Assembly (NCBI GenBank): GCA_021324575.1
Contig: JAJPIW010000064.1
Coordinates: forward strand, 1 to 55,283
Direction: 5' to 3'
Length of the DNA: 55,283 nucleotides
Source: Intrasporangiaceae bacterium
GTDB lineage: Bacteria > Actinomycetota > Actinomycetes > Actinomycetales > Dermatophilaceae
Shown piece after piece: positions 26,328 to 33,853 of this stretch. The notes under the pieces are model-generated. The model had not been told where the DNA came from. It ran no database searches and saw only the letters and a program-made list of their open reading frames with translations. Position numbers and translations under genes: made by a program. Numbering within the stretch: position 1 is the stretch's first letter; every line of letters starts with the position of its first letter.

Positions 26328-26726
26328 CTACTGGGGCCCGCTCACCGACCCGGCCGCGGGCATGAGCAGGTAGGCCTGGGCGGCGAGGATGACGACGATG
26401 GCCGCCCACTTCGTCGGGGCCAGGTGGACGCCGTAGTGCCACCGGTCGATGAGCAGCAGCCCGACCTGGAGCAGGACGATCCAGCCGAGGGTGACGATGG
26501 CCAGCTCGGCGTACTGGAGCGCGGAGGCGTAGACCCAGAAGAGGACGAGGAAGGAGACGAGACCGAGCGCGAGCATCGCAGGGGACCGGCCGCGGGACCA
26601 CTCCTTGGCGGCATACGCCCCGAGAAGGTCGAGCCCGGCCAGGGTGACCATGGCCACCACGGCCGTGACGGCGAACGGCCACGACGAGGGCACGCGGATC
26701 AGCGGCAGGAGCTCGGCAGCGCGCAT
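26328..26726 (-). CDS. Small integral membrane protein, 4 TM, unknown (first of three)
   Basis: Protein of 132 residues with four hydrophobic segments (beginning FAVTAVVAMVTLAGLDLL, LALGLVSFLVLFWVYASAL, LAIVTLGWIVLLQVGLLLI and WAAIVVILAAQAYLLMPAA) and short charged loops (KEWSRGRS, DRWHYGVHLAPTKW). First gene of the three-gene membrane cluster. ATG at 26726 is taken as start. The upstream gap to the HIT gene is 57 nt on the same strand, so read-through is possible. Function unknown. Confidence 0.78.
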   Translation of the reverse strand: MRAAELLPLIRVPSSWPFAVTAVVAMVTLAGLDLLGAYAAKEWSRGRSPAMLALGLVSFLVLFWVYASALQYAELAIVTLGWIVLLQVGLLLIDRWHYGVHLAPTKWAAIVVILAAQAYLLMPAAGSVSGPQ

Positions 26727-26783
26727 GTCACTCCAGAGGGCGCCACTCCCCGCCGTGATACCTGCCCACCGGATCGTCGTCTG

Positions 26784-27212
26784 TCAGGACGGCCCCAGCG
26801 CCTCCCGGAGACGCGCGGCATACCCCTGGGCTTCGGCGTCATCGGCGTACTTGGTCCGAGGCCAGAAGAAGCCGCGCAGCCCGTCGCCCTTGGTCCGCGG
26901 CACGACATGGACGTGCAGGTGCGGGATGGACTGGCTGACCGTGTTGTTGACGGCGACGAAGCTGCCCTGTGCGCTCAGGCCGTCGACGACCGCCTGGGCC
27001 GTCCGCTGGGCAGCGCCCATGAGGGTCGCGAGGAGCTCAGCCGGCAGGTCGGGCAGGACGGCGACGTGATCGCGCGGGACGAGCAGGACGTGCCCCTTGA
27101 AGACGGGGCGGGTGTCGAGGAAGCCCATCACCTGCGGTTCGTCGAGGACGACGTATGCCGGTCGCTCGCCGGCGACGATCGCACAGAACAGGCAGCCGTC
27201 GAGCCGGGCCAC
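26784..27212 (-). CDS. HIT family nucleotide hydrolase/transferase
   Basis: Protein of 142 residues of the histidine-triad superfamily, which hydrolyses or transfers nucleoside phosphates. It has CLFCAIVAGERPAYVV at the N terminus, FLDTRPVFKGHVLLVPRDHV in the middle, and the triad HLHVHVV (residues 98-104) with the nucleophile being the middle His. The two N-terminal cysteines may bind zinc, as in some HIT proteins. GTG at 27212 is chosen because the domain starts there; it lies one base after the patatin stop, so the two are translationally linked. Confidence 0.9.
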   Translation of the reverse strand: MARLDGCLFCAIVAGERPAYVVLDEPQVMGFLDTRPVFKGHVLLVPRDHVAVLPDLPAELLATLMGAAQRTAQAVVDGLSAQGSFVAVNNTVSQSIPHLHVHVVPRTKGDGLRGFFWPRTKYADDAEAQGYAARLREALGPS

Positions 27213-27213
27213 C

Positions 27214-28212
27214 TCAGGCCGGCTCGTCGAGCCAGACCGGGCGGAGCCGGTCGACCACCCGGGCCGCCTGCGCCCTTCCCGCGTCGGCGGCATCGCCCAC
27301 CCTGCTGAGGTCGAGCAGGTCACGGCCCATGGCGTGGACCGCGGCCCGGTCCGGGGCGACGACGGCGGAGCGCACGTCCGGGCCGAGACGCGCCAGCAGC
27401 TCGCGGGGACGGTCGGCGCGCTTCACGGCATACGGGATGGGGGCCAGGACGACGACCCGCTCATGGCCACCGGCCAGGTCCGCGTTGGTGACCGTGCGAA
27501 CACCCCCGTCCACGAAGGCCCGGCCGTTGATGTGGACCGGCGGGTAGATGCCGGGCACCGCGCAGCTGGCGGCCATGGCCAGCTCGAGCGGCACCCCGGA
27601 GTCGTTGTCGAAGACGACTGCCTGGCCGGTGCGGGCATCGACGGCGGTGATGAGCAGGCGACCCTCGGGCCACGGCTTGCCGGCCAGGTCGTGCCCGATC
27701 GCCGCGACCCAGGCTTCCTCGGTCGCGCTCGTCGGTCGGCGAGCGGCGCGGACACCGGCGCGTCCGAGGAGCGCCCGGCCCCTGCGCGGATGTCCGGGAA
27801 ACCCTTGGGAGGCCATGAAACGCGCGGCGTCACGGGTTCGGAACGAGGCGGGCGGGACCGGGACCTGGCCCCCGAGGAACGAGGCGAACGCTGACTCCAG
27901 GTCGTCACCGGAGCGGGCATTGGCGGCGACGACCGAGCCTGCGGACGTGCCGACCATCGTGTCGGCATCGGTGAGGTCGAGGCCGAGGTCGCGCAGCCCC
28001 ATCAGCAGTCCCCCGAGCCAGGCGATGCCCGTCGCTCCGCCGCCACCGAGGACGAGGGCGCGGCTGCCGGGCTCGGTCGGGCCCGACCATCGACGCAGAC
28101 CGCTCGCGGCGAGGCGGGCGTCGATACGTCTCTCGGTGCGGTGCTGCATGCGGTTCTCCATGCGGCTCTGCATGCGCTGGACGCCACGCCGGGTTGGGGC
28201 GGCACTCGTCAT
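27214..28212 (-). CDS. Patatin-like phospholipase
   Basis: Acyl hydrolase of 332 residues using a Ser-Asp dyad. The oxyanion loop is ALVLGGGGATGIAWLGG, the nucleophile elbow is GTSAG (Ser90), and the Asp is in FVDGGVRTVTNADLA. The first ~40 residues are basic with many Met and Arg (MQSRMENRMQHRTERRI), an amphipathic helix that could bind membrane. ATG at 28212 has AGGAGG 5 nt upstream. It is divergent from the alpha/beta hydrolase gene across about 30 nt, and its stop touches the HIT gene. Substrate is probably a lipid; the physiological role is unknown. Confidence 0.9.
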   Translation of the reverse strand: MTSAAPTRRGVQRMQSRMENRMQHRTERRIDARLAASGLRRWSGPTEPGSRALVLGGGGATGIAWLGGLLMGLRDLGLDLTDADTMVGTSAGSVVAANARSGDDLESAFASFLGGQVPVPPASFRTRDAARFMASQGFPGHPRRGRALLGRAGVRAARRPTSATEEAWVAAIGHDLAGKPWPEGRLLITAVDARTGQAVVFDNDSGVPLELAMAASCAVPGIYPPVHINGRAFVDGGVRTVTNADLAGGHERVVVLAPIPYAVKRADRPRELLARLGPDVRSAVVAPDRAAVHAMGRDLLDLSRVGDAADAGRAQAARVVDRLRPVWLDEPA

Positions 28213-28242
28213 CACGACCTCCTGGTCTACCGATGGGTAATG

Positions 28243-29139
28243 ATGTCACCCATGACCGCAGCTGACCTTGGTGACCTCACCCTCGAGTACGACATCCACG
28301 GCGAAGGCGAGCCTCTGGTGCTCATCATGGGCCTCGCGACCCAGATGATCGCCTGGTCCCAGCCGTTCGTCGACCGGCTCGTCGGCCACGGCTACCAGGT
28401 GATCCGCTTCGACAACCGCGACATCGGCATGTCGAGCAAGACCCAGGGTCGCCCGCCGAGCCGCAAGGACGTCATGAGGTCCTTCGCCGGTGGCCGGTTC
28501 TCGCCCTCGGACTACGTCCTCTCGGACATGGCCGACGACACGGCGCGGCTGCTCGACCACCTGGACCTGCCCTCCGCGCACATCGTCGGCGCCTCGATGG
28601 GCGGGATGATCGCCCAGGAGCTGGCCATCAACCACCCCGAGAAGGTGCGCAGCCTCACGTCGATCATGTCGACGACGGGCAATCGCCGCTACGGACGGGT
28701 GGCCCCGTCGCTCGTGCCGGACCTGCGCAAGACGATGCTCGCGCCCCCGGCGAGGTCGAAGCCGGAGATCATCGAACGGGGGGTGCTGGCGATGCGGCAG
28801 ATCGCCGGCCCGCACTACTCCGAGCCCGATGTCCGGGCCATGGTCGTCGAGGCCGCCGAGCGGTCCACCGACGTCGTGGGCCGCGTCCGGCAGCTGCTGG
28901 CCATCAACGCCAGTCCCGACCGGACCGCCGGCCTGCACGGGGTCACCGCGCCCACGCTCGTCATCCACGGGATGCTCGACCGCCTCGTCTCGATGAGCGG
29001 CGGGATCGCGACGGCCAAGGCGATCCCGGGCTCACGCCTGCTGCTCTTCCCCGACATGGCGCACGACATCCCCATCCCGCGACGCGACGAGATCGCCGAC
29101 GCGATCCACACCAACGCCCAGCGCGCCGCCACCTCCTAG
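28243..29139 (+). CDS. Alpha/beta hydrolase
   Basis: Hydrolase of 298 residues with the alpha/beta fold. The oxyanion region is LVLIMGLATQMIAW, the nucleophile is in IVGASMGGMIAQELA (Ser118), the acid is in VIHGMLDRLV and the His is in FPDMAHDIP. It resembles esterase/lipase-type members such as those acting on small esters. Three closely spaced ATGs exist; 28243 is chosen from spacing to GGG at 28235-28237. The gene is divergent from the patatin across a very short gap. Its TAG stop overlaps the first base of the 29139 repeat. Confidence 0.88.
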   Translation: MSPMTAADLGDLTLEYDIHGEGEPLVLIMGLATQMIAWSQPFVDRLVGHGYQVIRFDNRDIGMSSKTQGRPPSRKDVMRSFAGGRFSPSDYVLSDMADDTARLLDHLDLPSAHIVGASMGGMIAQELAINHPEKVRSLTSIMSTTGNRRYGRVAPSLVPDLRKTMLAPPARSKPEIIERGVLAMRQIAGPHYSEPDVRAMVVEAAERSTDVVGRVRQLLAINASPDRTAGLHGVTAPTLVIHGMLDRLVSMSGGIATAKAIPGSRLLLFPDMAHDIPIPRRDEIADAIHTNAQRAATS

Positions 29140-29312
29140 CGTCTGCGAATCTGGGGGTTCCCCGCGCTCACCCACGCAGACGCACGAGGTATGCCGCTCG
29201 CTTGCGTCTGCGAATCTGGGGGTTCCCCGCGCTCACCCGCGCAGACGGAGCAGGCGAGGGAACGGCATACGTCTGCGCGACACGGCGGCGACAACCCTCA
29301 GATCCGCAGACG
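29139..29312. repeat. Cluster of three CGTCTGCG palindromic units
   Basis: Two direct copies of a ~45-bp unit (29139-29183 and 29204-29247; start GCGTCTGCGAATCTGGGGGT, end CGCAGACG) are followed by one inverted copy (29270-29312, end CTCAGATCCGCAGACG). All units are bounded by CGTCTGCG and CGCAGACG. A fourth member is at 5482-5525. Two octamers of the window-wide motif lie between the units and a third just after them. No gene was seen here. Confidence 0.85.
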
Positions 29313-29331
29313 TTGGGGTCGGGTATGCCGG

Positions 29332-31365
29332 TCAGTCACCCACCCAGAACCCGCGCCCGCCGAACCAGGACCCGTAGTCGTTGCCGAAGGCCTGTCCGCG
29401 GGGCCCGCGTGACCCGAGGTAGGAGCCGACGACCGCCGCCCCGAGGTCGTCCAGCTCGGGCGCGATGACCCTGCCGTCGACCCGCTTGGCCATCGAGTCG
29501 ATGAACCGCGCGAGGCCCGGGTCCTCGCCGAGCCGGAAGAACGTCGTCTGGGCGCCGAGCCGGGCGCTGTTGTCGAGCTCACGCACCGACCGGGCGATGG
29601 TCGCCGGGTGCGGCGGGTAGCTGAAGAAGACCTCGCCGTCGGCCTCCAGGTGGGAGGTCGGCTCACCGTCGGTGACGATGAGGAGAACCGGCTGGGCGGA
29701 AGGGTGCTTGCGGAAGTGCCGGTTCGCCAGCAGCAGGGCATGGTGCAGGTTGGTTCCCTTGTCCCACATGGCATCGAGCGCGGTCAGCTGTTCGATGTCC
29801 ATGACCTGGGCATGCGGCCCGAAGCCGATGAGCTGGAGCGCATCACCGCGGAACCGGGTCGAGATGAGTTGGTGGAGGGCGAGCGCGGTGCGCTTCATCG
29901 GCACCCACCGGCCGTCCATCGCCATCGAGAAGCTCGTGTCGACAAGGAGGGCCACTGCAGCCTGGGTCCGGGCCTCGGTCTCCATCACCTCGACGTCACG
30001 GACATCGAGCCGTATGCCGTGGCTCGGGTCTGCCCCGTCGGCCACTGTGCGCCGGACCGCGTTGGTGATCGTCCGGGTCACGTCCCAGGGCTCGGTGTCG
30101 CCGAAGACCCACTCCCGGGTCGCGCCGGAGCGCTCCCCGGCCGCGCCCGCGTGGCGCAGGTCGCGCTGGCCCTGGCGTCCGGACATCCTCGTCGCCACGT
30201 CACGGAGGAGTGCCTTGCCGAGCTGGCGCATGGCCTTGGGACTGAGCCTGAGCTGGCCGTCGGAGCTGCGCTTGAGGTAGCCGGAGTCACGCAGTGCCTT
30301 CTCCAGCTCGGCCAGGGTGCGGGCGTCGACCGCCGCCTCGTTGCCGAGCTGACGGGCCAGCTTGTCGAGGTCGACGTCGTCGAGGCGGGCGCCGTTGTGC
30401 TGCTGCGCGAGCTGCTCGGCCAGGTCGTCGAGGTCGGCGAGGTCCTGGAGGACTCCGGTGCCGTCGCCGAGCCCGAGTCCCTGCTCGCCCTCGAACCGCT
30501 CCGAGCCGCCCCAGTCCTCGCCCGGCCGCAGGGCGCGCAGGTTCGCGTCGAGCTCGGCGAGTGACTGCATCAGCTCGGGACTACCAAACGCTTGTGCAGC
30601 AAGGGAGTCCAGCTCGTCGCGCTGCTCCTGGGTCATCGAGTTGCGCATCCGCTGCGCGGCGGCGGCACGCTGGGCGAGGCTATCGAGGAGCTCCTCCATC
30701 GACTCGGGTCGCTCGGGGAAGAAGTCGCCGTGCCTGTCCATGAAGTCACGGAACTGCTGGCTCGTGTCCTCGCCCCGCGCGTGGGCCGCGAGCAGGTCGT
30801 TGAGGTCGCGCAGCATCTCCCCGACGCGCGCCTTGTCCTCGTCGGTGGCGCTCTCCAGGGCCTGCTTCATCCCCTGGAAGCGCTGGTCGAGCAGCTCCCG
30901 CCCGAGGAGGTCCTTGATCTGCTCGTATGCCGCCCGCGCGTCACTGCTGCGCCACGCGTAGTCGGACAGCTCGTTGACCGCGGCGGCCGTGGAGGCGGGG
31001 AGGTTCTCGAGCCGCATCTCCTCGAAGCGGGCGTCGTCGTCCAGGTCGCGGGCCAGCTGCTTGCGCTCGGCGAGGACCGCCTTGTCCAGGAGCTCCTTGA
31101 CCTCCTGCATGGTGCCGTCGAGTCGGTGCTCCCGCAACAGCTCCTGCCGTCGCTGGGCGACGCGGGCGGCAAGGTCGTCGAGGCCCTGCTGGCTCTTGCC
31201 GCCGCGCCGGAGGAACTCGCGCATCGCCCGCTCCGGGGAGTACCCGGCCATCACGTCGTTGCCGATCGCGTCGAGAGCCTCGGCGAGGTCCACGGGAGGC
31301 GCAAGCGGATCCGGCCCCCCGGCATACCGGCCGTAACGGGTCCGGTGCAGGTCGCGCCTGGCCAT
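29332..31365 (-). CDS. VWA domain protein, partner of a MoxR-type AAA ATPase
   Basis: Protein of 677 residues. The first ~420 are acidic and helical, with many Asp/Glu/Arg/Gln (coiled-coil-like). The C-terminal von Willebrand A domain carries the metal-ion-dependent adhesion site DTSFSM (~475), a Thr in WDKGTNLHHAL and an Asp in LLIVTDGEPTSH. No signal peptide or membrane segment was seen, so it is cytosolic. It lies 58 nt after the AAA gene. Known MoxR/VWA pairs act as chaperones that remodel proteins or insert metals. The client here is not evident. Confidence 0.88.
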   Translation of the reverse strand: MARRDLHRTRYGRYAGGPDPLAPPVDLAEALDAIGNDVMAGYSPERAMREFLRRGGKSQQGLDDLAARVAQRRQELLREHRLDGTMQEVKELLDKAVLAERKQLARDLDDDARFEEMRLENLPASTAAAVNELSDYAWRSSDARAAYEQIKDLLGRELLDQRFQGMKQALESATDEDKARVGEMLRDLNDLLAAHARGEDTSQQFRDFMDRHGDFFPERPESMEELLDSLAQRAAAAQRMRNSMTQEQRDELDSLAAQAFGSPELMQSLAELDANLRALRPGEDWGGSERFEGEQGLGLGDGTGVLQDLADLDDLAEQLAQQHNGARLDDVDLDKLARQLGNEAAVDARTLAELEKALRDSGYLKRSSDGQLRLSPKAMRQLGKALLRDVATRMSGRQGQRDLRHAGAAGERSGATREWVFGDTEPWDVTRTITNAVRRTVADGADPSHGIRLDVRDVEVMETEARTQAAVALLVDTSFSMAMDGRWVPMKRTALALHQLISTRFRGDALQLIGFGPHAQVMDIEQLTALDAMWDKGTNLHHALLLANRHFRKHPSAQPVLLIVTDGEPTSHLEADGEVFFSYPPHPATIARSVRELDNSARLGAQTTFFRLGEDPGLARFIDSMAKRVDGRVIAPELDDLGAAVVGSYLGSRGPRGQAFGNDYGSWFGGRGFWVGD

Positions 31366-31423
31366 CAGCCCGCCCCGCCGGTCCGGTCAACAGCCCGCGC
31401 GATCGTCAACTGGCCGACACCGC

Positions 31424-32818
31424 TCATCCGTAGATCGTCTCGCGGCCGTCGGTCTCCTTGCTGATCTTGCGGGCGAGGAAGAGGCCTTCCAGAGCCAGCT
31501 CGATGGCGCTGGCCCGCTCGCCGTCGGTCGTCGCGTCGAGCCGGTCGGTGACCCGGTCGTAGAGGTCGGACTCGCCGAGGACCGGTAGCCCGGCGAGGAA
31601 GTCGCGGGCGGTCACCTGCTCCCCTGTCGTGACGAGCGCTCCGGCCTCGACGGCCCCGACGAGCACGGCGAAGTCGATGCCGCGGAAATGCTGGCGCACC
31701 GTCTCGGCGACCGACATCCGGAGCAGGTGGTTCAGGACTTCCCGCTCGCGGCCCTCCTCGCCGGACTCGAACTCGATCTTGCCGCCGAGGACCTCGACGG
31801 CGGTCTCGAGGTCGACGACGCGCGCCACCGCCTCGTCCTCATGTTGCGTCGTGGCGCGGTGGAGGGCCGAGGCCGCAATGGTCTCGGCGCCGGCGATGGC
31901 GAACCGGGCACTCACACCGGAGCGCTGGTCGACCGCGTTGGATCCCCGCAGGGCGTCGGTGAACCGGGCGAGGATCTCGATGAGGTGGTCGGGGATCGTC
32001 GCGACGAGGTCGGCCTCCTGCCGGATGACGGCGATCTCGTCGGCGAGCTCGACGGGATAGTGGGTGCGGATCTCGGCGCCGAAGCGGTCCTTGAGCGGGG
32101 TGATGATCCGGCCACGGTTGGTGTAGTCCTCGGGGTTGGCGCTGGCGACGACGAGCACGTCGAGCGGCAGCCGCAGGACGTAGCCGCGGATCTGGATGTC
32201 GCGCTCCTCCATGACGTTGAGCATGGCGACCTGGATCCGCTCGGCGAGGTCGGGGAGCTCGTTGATGGCGACGACTCCCCGGTGCGAGCGGGGAATCAGG
32301 CCGAAGTGGATCGTCTCCGGGTCGCCGAGGCTGCGGCCCTCGGCAACCTTCATCGGGTCGACGTCCCCGATCAGGTCGGCGACGCTGGTGTCTGGAGTGG
32401 CGAGCTTCTCGGCATACCGCTCGCTGCGGTGCCGCCAGGCGACCGGGAGGCTGTCGCCTAGCTCGGCAGCACGACGCCGGCTGCCGACGGTGATCGGTTC
32501 GAAGGGGTGCTCGCCGAGCTCGGACCCGACGATGACCGGGGTCCACTCGTCGAGGAGCCCGACGAGGGTGCGCAGGATGCGGGTCTTGCCCTGGCCGCGC
32601 TCGCCGAGCAGGACGATGTCGTGGCCGGCGATCAACGCGCGCTCCAGCTGCGGGATGACGGTGTCGTCGAAGCCGTGCAGGCCGGGCCAGGGGTTGTCCC
32701 CCGCGGCGAGGCGGGCCAGCAGGTTGTCGCGGATCTCGTGCTTGAGGCCCTTCAGCTGGTGCCCGGAGGCGCGGAGCTGGCCGACCGTGGCGATCTCGGG
32801 GGCAGGGGTGTCTGTCAC
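31424..32818 (-). CDS. MoxR/magnesium-chelatase-type AAA+ ATPase
   Basis: ATPase of 464 residues. Walker A is GERGQGKTR (residues 72-80), Walker B is GVVAINELPDL, sensor 1 is VVASANPEDYTNRG and the arginine finger region is DRFGAEIRTHYPVEL. It resembles magnesium chelatase subunit I and MoxR proteins. GTG at 32818 is chosen (protein start VTDTPAPEIATVG). It precedes the VWA gene on the same strand, a well-known partnership in which the AAA ring remodels clients recruited by the VWA protein. Confidence 0.9.
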   Translation of the reverse strand: MTDTPAPEIATVGQLRASGHQLKGLKHEIRDNLLARLAAGDNPWPGLHGFDDTVIPQLERALIAGHDIVLLGERGQGKTRILRTLVGLLDEWTPVIVGSELGEHPFEPITVGSRRRAAELGDSLPVAWRHRSERYAEKLATPDTSVADLIGDVDPMKVAEGRSLGDPETIHFGLIPRSHRGVVAINELPDLAERIQVAMLNVMEERDIQIRGYVLRLPLDVLVVASANPEDYTNRGRIITPLKDRFGAEIRTHYPVELADEIAVIRQEADLVATIPDHLIEILARFTDALRGSNAVDQRSGVSARFAIAGAETIAASALHRATTQHEDEAVARVVDLETAVEVLGGKIEFESGEEGREREVLNHLLRMSVAETVRQHFRGIDFAVLVGAVEAGALVTTGEQVTARDFLAGLPVLGESDLYDRVTDRLDATTDGERASAIELALEGLFLARKISKETDGRETIYG

Positions 32819-32916
32819 TCCGTCACCCTAGGCACGCGTATGCCGGTGTGCGCAAGGGTGTTCCGAGCCGTGACCCTGGTTGATGCCGGTCGGGGTCAGG
32901 CCGAGGTCGGGGTGAG

Positions 32917-33642
32917 TCAGGCTGCTGGAACCGGGACGAGCAGCTCGACGGGGACGGCGAGGATCCCGTCGCCGACGCGAACCTGGTGACGGGTCCGCCC
33001 GAGGCCCTCGACGACGCCCTGGACCCCGTGGTACCTGCCGGGAGCGGTGATCCGGGCCAGGGAGCCGAGCATCAGCGTCGGCGCTCCGGCGTCGTGCCAG
33101 ACGGCCGCACTCTCCGCGGGGCGGGGTCGGGCTGGAGCGGCGGCCGAGCGGAGCTGCTCGAGCTCGGCGAGGTAGCGCGGGTGCATCGGCGCCCGTCGCC
33201 CCTTGTAGGTCCAGGTCATGAGGTGCTCCACGCTGAACCGGCTCAGACAACGTGAGCAGGACGTCACCCGGGTAGGCCGTCGGTGGCGGGTGGCCTCGTG
33301 ACCGGCAGGGCACACCCCCAGCCAGTCGCCGGTGATCCGCGGAGCCTCGGACGAGACGCACCGCTCCCCGGACGAGCCGATCTGCAGGGCGGTCGCCCGC
33401 CAGACCCGGTCGTGGCCGTGCTGCGGACCGACGAGGGCATGGGCGATCTCGTGCAGGACGGTGTCGCGGACCTCGGCCTCGCTGTGCACGGCCGTCAGCG
33501 GCTTGCTGAGCCCGATCTCCCGCTCGCCGAACCGGCATACGCCTGCCCTGGTCTTGGCCTGGTCCAGGCGCACGGTCCACCCCTCGAGCCCGTGCTCACG
33601 CACGAGCCGTCTGGCCATCGCGAGTCCCTCCCGCACGTCCAT
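32917..33642 (-). CDS. SprT-like zinc metalloprotein
   Basis: Protein of 241 residues. The zincin motif is VLHEIAHALVG (His64, Glu65, His68) with a third ligand in GHDRVW. A zinc ribbon-like part (GVCPAGHEATRH, then CSRCLSRF) follows, as in SprT/Spartan proteins that cleave DNA-protein crosslinks. The last ~60 residues (LGSLARITAPGRYHGVQGVV onward) form an extra small domain. ATG at 33642 has GGAGG 6 nt upstream, which fixes the start although the frame is open further up. Proteolytic function is inferred from the family. Confidence 0.87.
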   Translation of the reverse strand: MDVREGLAMARRLVREHGLEGWTVRLDQAKTRAGVCRFGEREIGLSKPLTAVHSEAEVRDTVLHEIAHALVGPQHGHDRVWRATALQIGSSGERCVSSEAPRITGDWLGVCPAGHEATRHRRPTRVTSCSRCLSRFSVEHLMTWTYKGRRAPMHPRYLAELEQLRSAAAPARPRPAESAAVWHDAGAPTLMLGSLARITAPGRYHGVQGVVEGLGRTRHQVRVGDGILAVPVELLVPVPAA

Positions 33643-33735
33643 CGCAGCCTCCGCGGTCACCTCGTGGTTCGTTGGGGGAAACGCTACGCGTAGCCTCCGA
33701 CACTGCTCGCGTGCCGCGCCCTTGGGGCATGAGGA

Positions 33736-33786
33736 GAGCCCATCGCAACGGACGACCCTGCTCCTGTCGTCCGTTGCGATGGGCTC
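33736..33786. repeat. Perfect 21-bp inverted repeat
   Basis: The left arm 33736-33756 (beginning GAGCCCATCGCAACGG) and the right arm 33766-33786 are exact complements around a 9-nt loop. It lies in the 211-bp gap between the convergently placed ends of no genes: upstream of the SprT-like gene and downstream of the alpha-glucosidase stop. Termination of the glucosidase would need it on the other side, so operator or repeat roles are equally possible. Confidence 0.85.
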
Positions 33787-33853
33787 GCCCACATCGGCGC
33801 GGGAGCACTAAATCACAGGTCGGTCTCGGAGATGGGGTTTAGCGAGCAGGCAA

